A stretch of 64,000 nucleotides of DNA, from the NCBI GenBank assembly GCA_009926205.1, contig RFPI01000004.1, positions 1 through 64,000 on the forward strand, in the 5' to 3' direction. Of the stretch, positions 57,006 through 64,000 are shown piece by piece; within the stretch, counting starts at the first letter, position 1, and each line of letters starts with the position of its first letter. This DNA is from Methylophilaceae bacterium. GTDB lineage: Bacteria > Pseudomonadota > Gammaproteobacteria > Burkholderiales > Methylophilaceae. A program made the translations under genes and the position numbers. The notes beneath the pieces were generated by a model. That model saw nothing but the letters and a program-made list of their open reading frames with translations, did not search any database and had not been told where the DNA came from.

Positions 57006-57563
57006 ATGCTTGCAGAACTCAAGAAAAACTCAGAACAGCGTATGCAAAAAACGCTTGAGACCTTAAAAAATGATTTATCAAAAATCCGTACAGGGCGTGC
57101 ACATATTGGTTTACTTGATCATGTACAAGTGGATTATTACGGTTCTATGGTGCCAGTCAATCAAGTGGCTAACGTGACTTTAGGTGATGCGCGTACTATT
57201 AATGTTCAACCATATGAAAAATCAATGATTTCAGCTGTTGAAAAAGCCATCCGCGATGGTGACTTAGGCCTTAATCCTGCCACCAACGGTGATGTCATCC
57301 GCGTCCCTATGCCTATGCTGACTGAAGAACGTCGTCGCGATTTGACCAAGGTGGTTAGAGGCGAAGGTGAAAATGCTAAAGTGGCTGTAAGAAATATACG
57401 TCGCGATAGCAATGATGCGCTAAAAAAGCTGCTTAAAGATAAAGAGATCAGCGAAGATGATGAGCGTCGCAGTCAAGACGAGATTCAGAAATTAACAGAC
57501 AAATATGTCGCTGAGATCGACAAAATGTTACAACTCAAAGAAGCTGACTTGATGGCGGTTTAA
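57006..57563 (+). CDS. frr: Ribosome recycling factor
   Basis: Splits post-termination ribosomes together with EF-G. The 185-residue protein is a three-helix bundle with a hinge domain: [23 protein letters not shown], the hinge residues around [17 protein letters not shown], and [23 protein letters not shown] precedes the ATG; pyrH lies 20 bases upstream and uppS 15 bases downstream. Confidence 0.98.
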   Translation: MLAELKKNSEQRMQKTLETLKNDLSKIRTGRAHIGLLDHVQVDYYGSMVPVNQVANVTLGDARTINVQPYEKSMISAVEKAIRDGDLGLNPATNGDVIRVPMPMLTEERRRDLTKVVRGEGENAKVAVRNIRRDSNDALKKLLKDKEISEDDERRSQDEIQKLTDKYVAEIDKMLQLKEADLMAV

Positions 57564-57578
57564 TTAACTGTCTAAGCT

Positions 57579-58319
57579 ATGTTCTCCAGCTCAACGAGTA
57601 GTATTCCAAAGGTTGCTCAGATTCCACAACATATTGCCATTATCATGGATGGTAATGGCCGGTGGGCTAAAAAGCGCCTTTTGCCGCGAATTGCTGGACA
57701 TAAACAAGGACTGGAGTCTGTTAGAAATATTATTAAAGCTTGTTCAGTTCACGGTGTAACTTATCTCACTTTATTTGCATTTAGTACTGAAAACTGGCGC
57801 AGACCTGCGGATGAGGTCACTTTTTTGATGTCTTTATTTATGGAGGCACTAAAAAGAGAAGTCAACAAGCTGCATCAAAATAATGTCAGATTTAAATTGA
57901 TAGGCGATAGATCGCAATTTGACCCATCACTTCAACAGGCCATTGAAGAAGCAGAGCATTTAACGCGATTGAATACTGGGCTGGTTTTAACTATTGCGGC
58001 TAATTATGGTGGAAGGTGGGATATTCTGCAGGCTGTCAATCAAATGATTCATCAAAAGCCTTCAAGCGAGCAAGGCTACAATGAGCATGATTTGATGCCA
58101 TATTTATCTACGCATGACCTACCCGAGCCTGATCTATTTATACGAACCGGCGGTGAGCAGCGTGTCAGCAACTTTATGTTATGGCAACTGGCTTACACAG
58201 AGATGTACTTTACTAATACCTTATGGCCTGATTTTGATGAAAAATCACTACTTGAGGCCTTTCAATTTTATCAATCGAGGGAACGACGTTTTGGTCGAAC
58301 CAGCGAACAACTGAGCTAA
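57579..58319 (+). CDS. uppS: Undecaprenyl diphosphate synthase
   Basis: cis-Prenyltransferase that makes the C55 lipid carrier for peptidoglycan and polysaccharide synthesis. The 246-residue protein has AIIMDGNGRWAKKR with the catalytic Asp, GHKQGLESVRNIIKAC, TLFAFSTENWRRP, the late signature DLFIRTGGEQRVSNFMLWQLAY, and TLWPDF. It connects the isoprenoid genes of the window (ispG, dxr) to envelope synthesis. Confidence 0.97.
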   Translation: MFSSSTSSIPKVAQIPQHIAIIMDGNGRWAKKRLLPRIAGHKQGLESVRNIIKACSVHGVTYLTLFAFSTENWRRPADEVTFLMSLFMEALKREVNKLHQNNVRFKLIGDRSQFDPSLQQAIEEAEHLTRLNTGLVLTIAANYGGRWDILQAVNQMIHQKPSSEQGYNEHDLMPYLSTHDLPEPDLFIRTGGEQRVSNFMLWQLAYTEMYFTNTLWPDFDEKSLLEAFQFYQSRERRFGRTSEQLS

Positions 58320-58323
58320 ATAA

Positions 58324-59139
58324 ATGTTTAAAACTAGACTACTGACCACTTTAATTATTCTTCCTGCATTTATTGCGGCGCTGATTTTTTTACCGCCTCT
58401 GTATTGGCATATATTTGTCTACTTTGCTGTGCTTTTCGCAGCATGGGAGTGGGCTGATATGGCACATTTTAATAAGCCACAAGCACTGATTTATATTATG
58501 TTGTTTTCAGCGATTATTCTACCGATTGCTTTATTCGAGCCAGCTTGGGGTGGCCTTGTGAATCTTGTGGCGATAGTGTCCGCGGCGATATTTTGGATTA
58601 TATTTGTGCCAATTTGGCTCAGATTTCAATTCCTTATTCGCCACAAGGCTTGGTTAGCTGTACTTGGATTGTTTGCCATTTTGCCAGTATGGTTTGCCAT
58701 GGTGACCTTGCATCAAATTAGTCAATTATTATTACTCATTCTTCTTGCTGGAGTTTGGATTGCAGATATCGCCGCATACTTAGTAGGTAAGCGCTTTGGT
58801 AAAAACAAGCTTGCCCCCAATATTAGCCCAGGAAAAACTTGGGAGGGGGTATATGGTGCGCTTGCGGCAGTAGCTTTATATGCCTGTGTGATTTCTTGGT
58901 GGCAACATATGACAGGCAGTTTTGTCATGATGATGTTGGCGGTTACGGTGTTTAGTATTGTGGGTGACTTGTTCGAATCGCTCATTAAACGTCAAGCTGG
59001 CCTGAAGGACAGTGGTAACTTATTGCCAGGACATGGTGGCGTACTAGATCGCATCGATGGCGTTCTTTCTGCGTTACCTGTGGTGAATTTTATTTTACTG
59101 ATTCCATTCTTAATGATGCTTTGGTCCAGGCATGGCTAA
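58324..59139 (+). CDS. cdsA: Phosphatidate cytidylyltransferase
   Basis: Integral membrane enzyme that makes CDP-diacylglycerol from phosphatidate and CTP, the precursor of all phospholipids. The 271-residue protein has about eight membrane helices and the family signature GDLFESLIKRQAGLKDSGNL, continuing LPGHGGVLDRIDGVL, near residues 215-250. It follows uppS by four bases and overlaps dxr by eight. Confidence 0.96.
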   Translation: MFKTRLLTTLIILPAFIAALIFLPPLYWHIFVYFAVLFAAWEWADMAHFNKPQALIYIMLFSAIILPIALFEPAWGGLVNLVAIVSAAIFWIIFVPIWLRFQFLIRHKAWLAVLGLFAILPVWFAMVTLHQISQLLLLILLAGVWIADIAAYLVGKRFGKNKLAPNISPGKTWEGVYGALAAVALYACVISWWQHMTGSFVMMMLAVTVFSIVGDLFESLIKRQAGLKDSGNLLPGHGGVLDRIDGVLSALPVVNFILLIPFLMMLWSRHG

Positions 59140-60322
59140 ACCTCAGCGCTTATGTATTCTTGGCTCAACCGGAACGATAGGTCAAAACACGCTTGATGTC
59201 GTTCGTCACCAGTCCCATCTATTCGATGTGTTTGCCTTGTGCGCGCACTCTAATGTCGAGAGAATGCTTCAGGATTGCTTAGAGTTTGAGCCGACATTTG
59301 CTGTCATGGTGGATGAGCTTGCAGCAAAGCGTTTGAATGATGAATTAACCAAACTTTCTAGAAATACTCAAGTATTGAGCGGTATCTCTCAGATGAGTCA
59401 AATCTCATGTCATGAGAACGTCGATACCGTAATGGCCGCCATTGTTGGCTCTGCCGGCTTACTGCCTGCAATCGCTGCGGCGCAATCTGGAAAAAGAATC
59501 CTGCTAGCCAATAAAGAAACTCTGGTAATGGCGGGTGATTTGTTTATGCAAGCAGTGAGGCAAGGCAATGCTGAACTATTACCCATCGATAGCGAGCACA
59601 ATGCCATTTTTCAAGTGATGCCTGCAGGCATGTTGAGCTCATTTGAAGACGCGGGCATAAAAAAAATAATATTGACAGCCTCTGGTGGGCCTTTTCGACA
59701 ACTTACTTATGAGCAACTAGAAAAGGTAAGTGTAAAACAAGCGCTCGCCCATCCTAACTGGGTGATGGGCCCAAAGATCACGATAGACTCTGCGACCCTA
59801 ATGAATAAAGGCCTTGAGGTGATTGAGGCACATTGGCTATTCAATGCTCAGGCTGAGCAGATTGATGTGGTTGTCCATCCGCAAAGTATTATTCACTCTA
59901 TGGTTGAATACGTCGATGGTTCGGTCCTTGCGCAATTAGGCACACCTGATATGCGTACACCAATTGCCTATGCATTAGCTTATCCAAACAGAATTCAAAG
60001 CGGTGTTAAACCATTAGACTTTACTCAGCTCAGTAAACTCGAGTTTGAGCAACCTGATTATCAACGTTTCCCTTGTTTATCTTTAGCCTTCGAAGCACTT
60101 AAAATGGGTGGCAATGCTTCTGCAATTGTGAACGCAGCCAACGAAGTGGCTGTCAGTAGCTTTATCCAAGAAAAGATTGGATTTAACGATATTGCCAGAT
60201 TAATTGAGAGTGTTTTGAATCGCCTGCCAAAACTACCTATTTCAAGCTTAGACCATTTGCTTGATATTGATACTGAGGCGAGAGCGGTTGCGCATCAATG
60301 GGTGGAGGGGAAAACATGTTAA
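59132..60322 (+). CDS. dxr: 1-deoxy-D-xylulose 5-phosphate reductoisomerase
   Basis: Second enzyme of the MEP pathway, converting DXP to MEP with NADPH; the target of fosmidomycin. The 396-residue protein has the NADPH-binding LGSTGTIGQNTLDVVR, LLANKETLVMAG, the metal and substrate residues in LLPIDSEHNAIFQ, ASGGPFR, and GPKITIDSATLMNKGLEVIEAHWLF. It overlaps cdsA and rseP, showing tight operon packing. Confidence 0.97.
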   Translation: MAKPQRLCILGSTGTIGQNTLDVVRHQSHLFDVFALCAHSNVERMLQDCLEFEPTFAVMVDELAAKRLNDELTKLSRNTQVLSGISQMSQISCHENVDTVMAAIVGSAGLLPAIAAAQSGKRILLANKETLVMAGDLFMQAVRQGNAELLPIDSEHNAIFQVMPAGMLSSFEDAGIKKIILTASGGPFRQLTYEQLEKVSVKQALAHPNWVMGPKITIDSATLMNKGLEVIEAHWLFNAQAEQIDVVVHPQSIIHSMVEYVDGSVLAQLGTPDMRTPIAYALAYPNRIQSGVKPLDFTQLSKLEFEQPDYQRFPCLSLAFEALKMGGNASAIVNAANEVAVSSFIQEKIGFNDIARLIESVLNRLPKLPISSLDHLLDIDTEARAVAHQWVEGKTC

Positions 60323-61692
60323 TGCTGCTGGCATTTTTAGTCGCCTTAGCAGTTCTAATTGTGGTGCATGAATTCGGTCATTACCAAGTAGCTAAGTGGT
60401 GTGGGGTTAGAGTTCTTCGCTTCTCTGTTGGCTTTGGTAAACCTATTTATTCTAAAGTTTTTGGTAAAGACCAAACAGAGTTTGTGGTTGCAGGTATACC
60501 GCTGGGTGGTTACGTAAAAATGTTGGATGAGAGAGAGATTGATGAGGAAGATAAAAATAAATTTGCTCAAGATTTGCATAGAGCATTCAATCGTCAAGCA
60601 CCACTAAAGAGAATAGCGATTGTTGCCGCAGGGCCAATCGCCAATCTGCTGCTTGCCATCTTTTTTTATTGGATATTGACATTACAAGGTGTGACGGGAG
60701 TCATTGCCAAAGTCGATAGCCCGCCTGTTGGTTCTGCTGCAGATATCGCAGGTATCAAGCAAGGTGACCTGATTTTATCGCTTGCTGGCAAGCCTATTGT
60801 TAGCTGGCAAGACCTGCAATGGAGACTACTGCAAGTGTTACCCGCAGATCAGCCGATTAATATTCAAATTAAAACCATCGCTGGGGAAAATCACAACATC
60901 AAGCTCGACGCATCCAAATTAGATTCAGCCAAGCTGGACGAAAATATTATGCAAAATCTTGGATTTTCCCTCTATCAACCTGATTTACCTGCTGTCATAG
61001 GTGAAATTCAAGCAAAAAGTGTCGCTGAAAAAGCCCGTTTACGCCTTGGAGATAAAATAATTTCTATTGATGGGCTCGCAATTAAAGATTGGAAATCTCT
61101 GGTTGAGTACATACGTTCACATCCAAACAAATCAATCTCTATGGAGATTTTACGTGATGAAAAATTGCTAGTTATTCAGGCGGTTTTAGACCAATCTATT
61201 GAAAAAAATAGTGCTATCGGTCGTTTGGGTGTTGGCCCCTCAATTGCACATGACGAAGTCAATAAAATGCTTGTAACTCGTTATTACAAGCCGTTAGACG
61301 CGATGGCAGAAGCTATCAACAAAACCTGGCAAACATCTGTTTTTAGTTTAAAAATGCTGTTTAAAATGATTTCTGGACATGCTTCTTTAAAGACGATTAG
61401 TGGTCCAGTGACGATTGCAAATTTTGCCGGACAAAGTGCACATTTGGGATGGAAACCCTATTTGGCATTCTTGGCAATTTTGAGCATTAGCTTAGGCGTG
61501 TTAAATTTACTTCCTGTTCCTATATTGGATGGCGGGCATATAGTGTATTATACTGTTGAGATAATTAGGGGGCGGCCATTATCAGAGAGCGTGATGATGG
61601 TTGGTCAAAAAGTTGGTTTTGTTATACTTGGAGCTTTAATGTTACTAGCGCTATATAACGATTTCGACAGATTACTGACAGGTTCTTTTTAA
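60316..61692 (+). CDS. rseP: RseP, site-2 intramembrane zinc protease
   Basis: Cleaves anti-sigma factor RseA and remnant signal peptides in the envelope-stress response. From ATG 60316 (GGAGGGG five bases upstream) it has 458 residues. The zinc site is HEFGH at residues 18-22, followed by a second membrane helix and two periplasmic PDZ domains (about 115-190 and 205-290). The LDG motif is in PVPILDGGHIVYY near residue 395. It overlaps the dxr end, and its stop shares a base with the bamA start. Confidence 0.96.
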   Translation: MLMLLAFLVALAVLIVVHEFGHYQVAKWCGVRVLRFSVGFGKPIYSKVFGKDQTEFVVAGIPLGGYVKMLDEREIDEEDKNKFAQDLHRAFNRQAPLKRIAIVAAGPIANLLLAIFFYWILTLQGVTGVIAKVDSPPVGSAADIAGIKQGDLILSLAGKPIVSWQDLQWRLLQVLPADQPINIQIKTIAGENHNIKLDASKLDSAKLDENIMQNLGFSLYQPDLPAVIGEIQAKSVAEKARLRLGDKIISIDGLAIKDWKSLVEYIRSHPNKSISMEILRDEKLLVIQAVLDQSIEKNSAIGRLGVGPSIAHDEVNKMLVTRYYKPLDAMAEAINKTWQTSVFSLKMLFKMISGHASLKTISGPVTIANFAGQSAHLGWKPYLAFLAILSISLGVLNLLPVPILDGGHIVYYTVEIIRGRPLSESVMMVGQKVGFVILGALMLLALYNDFDRLLTGSF

Positions 61693-64000
61693 TGGTTTTT
61701 AAATACCAAGTTATAAAAACATTTCGATTTATTCTTGCGTTAGCGGTTTTATCGCTTTCGTCACTCGCAACGGCTGTAGAGCCCTTTACCGTCAAAGACA
61801 TCCGAGTTGAAGGCTTGCAACGTACCGAAGCTGGTACGGTGTTTAGCTATTTGCCTGTCAAAGTGGGTGAAGTGATGGATGATGAGAAAGCGACTCAGGC
61901 CATTAAATCCCTCTACAGCACCGGTTTCTTCAAAGATGTACGCATTGAATATGACCAAGACGTCCTCGTGGTCTACCTGCAAGAAAGACCTGCGATTGCA
62001 GATATCACCATGTCCGGTAACAAATCTTTCCCGACCGATAAGATGAAAGAAGGCTTGAAGCAAATTGGTCTGGCCGAAGGACAGATTTTTGACAAGTCCC
62101 TTTTAGAGCGTGCGGAACAAGAAATCAAACGTCAGTACCTTGCTCAAGGTAAATATTCTGCCAATGTAAAAGCCACATCAAAACCGCTTGAGCGCAATCG
62201 AGTCATGGTTAAATTTGAGATTGAAGAGGGCTCAGTTTCCAAAATTCGTGGAATTAATATTGTTGGTAATCAAACATTTACAGACGATGAGCTTAAAGAT
62301 CAGTTCAAACTGACGACACCTGATTGGCTTACTTGGTGGAACAAAAATGATCAGTATTCAAGACAAAAACTTACTGCTGATTTAGAGGCTTTGCGTTCTT
62401 TCTATATGAATCAAGGTTTTTTGGAATTCAATATTGATTCAACTCAGGTTTCAATTAGCCCCGACAAGCGCGATATTTACATCACCACCAATATATCCGA
62501 AGGTGACAAATATAACGTTGGTCAGATTAAGCTTTCTGGCGAATTGATTATTCCTGAGGAGGAATTAAGAAGCTTGATACAACTTAAATCAGGCGAAACT
62601 TTTAATCGTCAGTTATTAACTGAGTCTACTAAGGCTATGAGTGAGCGCTTGAGTAATGAGGGTTACGCATTCGCAAACGTAAATGCTGTACCAGAGGTTG
62701 ATAAAGATAAGCATATTGTTGGTTTTAACTTTATGGTTGATCCGGGCAGACGTGTTTATGTAAGACGTGTTGTGCTCACAGGCAATGCGAGAACAAGAGA
62801 TGAAGTATTAAGACGTGAAATGCGTCAAATGGAATCCTCTTGGTATGGTGGCGACAAGATTAAGCGATCCAAACAACGTTTAGAGCGCTTACAGTACTTC
62901 TCTGACGTGAATATCGAAACACCAGCCGTCCCTGGTACAACAGATCAAGTAGACGTAAATGTGAATGTCACTGAGCGCTCAACTGGTAGTGTGATGCTCG
63001 GTGCAGGTTTATCCAGTGCAGAAGGTATTATTTTGGGCTTTACTGTCAACCAAGCAAACTTCTTAGGTACAGGTAACAGAGTATCAGCTCAGGTCAATAC
63101 GGGTAGAGTAAATACTGTTTATTCTCTTTCTTACACAGATCCGTTCTTCACGCCCGATGGTATAAGCCGAACATTTAATGTGTATCGCCGTGACGTTGAT
63201 ACTAGCTTCCTAAGAACTGGTACATATCAGACCTCATCATATGGCGGTGGCGTCAATTTTGGTATGCCATTAAATGAAAGAGACTCTATATTTGCAGGTC
63301 TGTCATTTGATTACACAGATGTAACGCTCTCATCAGATAGCCCACCAAATTGGAAACGTTACTGTAATAATAATATTTCTGGCGGATGTAATAACTATTC
63401 TTGGATGCTCAATACGGGTTGGTCACATGATACGCGTGACAATATTATGTTCCCTAACAAGGGTGTGTTCCAAAGAGCCAACCTTGAAGTTGGTTTACCT
63501 GGTCTTGATTTGCAGTACTACAGAATGGATTACAAACATGCTTGGTACGAGCCTATAACCAAGTCCTTCACGCTGATGCTTAATGGTGAAATTGGTTATG
63601 GAAATAGCTATGGTGGTAAAGATTATCCATTCTTTAAAAACTATTTCGTAGGTGGTGTGAATAGTGTGCGGGGTTATTTCCAAAGCTCTATTGGTAATCG
63701 TCTGAGTGATAATTCAGGCAACTTTAACTTCTACGAGGGCGGCACAAAACGTATTGTTGGTAACGCCGAAGTTTTCTTCCCAGTCCCAGGTTTGAAAGAT
63801 TCAAATCAATTCCGCCTGAGCACGTTTGTTGATACAGGTAGCGTTTGGGGTGACAAAGAGAGCATTAATCTTAGTGAACTGCGTTATTCTGCTGGTTTCG
63901 GTGTGAGCTGGTTCTCGCCATTCGGCCCTCTCAAAGTCTTTGTTGCTAAGGCATTTAAAGACCAAGAAACTGATAGAACACAAGTTTTCGGCTTCCAGAT
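61692..64000 (+). CDS. bamA: BamA, outer-membrane beta-barrel assembly protein (C-terminus cut by the window edge)
   Basis: Omp85-family central component of the BAM complex. The frame opens at ATG 61692 in a TAATG overlap with rseP and runs without a stop to the window end (about 769 codons). A signal peptide (LALAVLSLSSLATA, cleavage before VEPFTV) is followed by five POTRA domains (about 25-425; first one VKDIRVEGLQRTEAGTVFSYL). The 16-strand barrel contains the conserved VRGY of loop 6 (GGVNSVRGYFQSSIG). The visible end, VAKAFKDQETDRTQVFGFQ, is part of the last strand, so only a few residues are missing. Confidence 0.97.
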   Translation, partial: MVFKYQVIKTFRFILALAVLSLSSLATAVEPFTVKDIRVEGLQRTEAGTVFSYLPVKVGEVMDDEKATQAIKSLYSTGFFKDVRIEYDQDVLVVYLQERPAIADITMSGNKSFPTDKMKEGLKQIGLAEGQIFDKSLLERAEQEIKRQYLAQGKYSANVKATSKPLERNRVMVKFEIEEGSVSKIRGINIVGNQTFTDDELKDQFKLTTPDWLTWWNKNDQYSRQKLTADLEALRSFYMNQGFLEFNIDSTQVSISPDKRDIYITTNISEGDKYNVGQIKLSGELIIPEEELRSLIQLKSGETFNRQLLTESTKAMSERLSNEGYAFANVNAVPEVDKDKHIVGFNFMVDPGRRVYVRRVVLTGNARTRDEVLRREMRQMESSWYGGDKIKRSKQRLERLQYFSDVNIETPAVPGTTDQVDVNVNVTERSTGSVMLGAGLSSAEGIILGFTVNQANFLGTGNRVSAQVNTGRVNTVYSLSYTDPFFTPDGISRTFNVYRRDVDTSFLRTGTYQTSSYGGGVNFGMPLNERDSIFAGLSFDYTDVTLSSDSPPNWKRYCNNNISGGCNNYSWMLNTGWSHDTRDNIMFPNKGVFQRANLEVGLPGLDLQYYRMDYKHAWYEPITKSFTLMLNGEIGYGNSYGGKDYPFFKNYFVGGVNSVRGYFQSSIGNRLSDNSGNFNFYEGGTKRIVGNAEVFFPVPGLKDSNQFRLSTFVDTGSVWGDKESINLSELRYSAGFGVSWFSPFGPLKVFVAKAFKDQETDRTQVFGFQ

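Overview
The window reads as a betaproteobacterial chromosome of moderate GC, most likely from a methylotroph of the Methylophilaceae (Methylotenera/Methylophilus relatives). This is an inference. Two blocks are typical of betaproteobacteria: rlmN-rodZ-ispG-hisS-yfgM-bamB-der and hfq-hflX-hflK-hflC-hisZ-purA. The methylotroph reading rests on a four-gene cluster at 44832-48092 (DmrB/AfpA-like flavoprotein, dihydropteroate-synthase-like protein, DUF447 protein, MfnB-like protein). In bacteria such genes accompany tetrahydromethanopterin/methanofuran-dependent C1 oxidation. No methanol or formaldehyde dehydrogenase lies in the window.

Layout. 1-261: the end of a probable IS3-type insertion sequence abutting a broken adhesin N-terminus. 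375-459: tRNA-Leu(CAG). 561-13921: plus-strand housekeeping block rnr, rlmB, ndk, rlmN, rodZ, ispG, hisS, a pair of oligopeptide-type ABC ATPases (the first frame-broken), yfgM, bamB, der. 13943-19369: bamD (minus) converges on der; then rluD, pgeF, a ZIP metal transporter, rimO and two small minus-strand genes. 19520-25290: periplasmic glutathione peroxidase, then a type I secretion operon (TolC-like, LapB-like ABC, HlyD/LapC-like) with a structured leader and a coupled 37-codon ORF at its end. 25318-27398: msrQ, msrP and an EF-hand protein whose signal-peptide region is damaged. 27573-30754: ppsA-ppsR. 31219-36973: RND efflux operon. 36977-37237: SemiSWEET transporter. 37336-44823: gltX, hfq, hflX, hflK, hflC, hisZ, purA. 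44832-48092: the pterin/furan cofactor cluster. 48089-50786: MtaD-like deaminase, ubiG, gph in overlapping order. 50783-54178: glnD and map (minus). 54486-64000: rpsB, tsf, pyrH, frr, uppS, cdsA, dxr, rseP and a bamA cut by the window end.

How the genes fit together. Most are core functions: translation (rpsB, tsf, frr, gltX, hisS, der, rluD, rlmB, rlmN, rimO, map), isoprenoid and envelope synthesis (ispG, dxr, uppS, cdsA) and outer-membrane assembly (bamA, bamB, bamD, yfgM, rseP). The accessory content is export (type I secretion, RND efflux), periplasmic oxidant repair (MsrPQ, glutathione peroxidase) and C1-cofactor synthesis. I found no CRISPR array, prophage or clearly new multi-gene system. 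The least-explained items are the coupled 37-codon ORF, the frame-broken ABC and EF-hand genes, the two-hairpin leader of the secretion operon, the adhesin fragment at the left edge, and a small Cys protein whose start region is tandemly duplicated.
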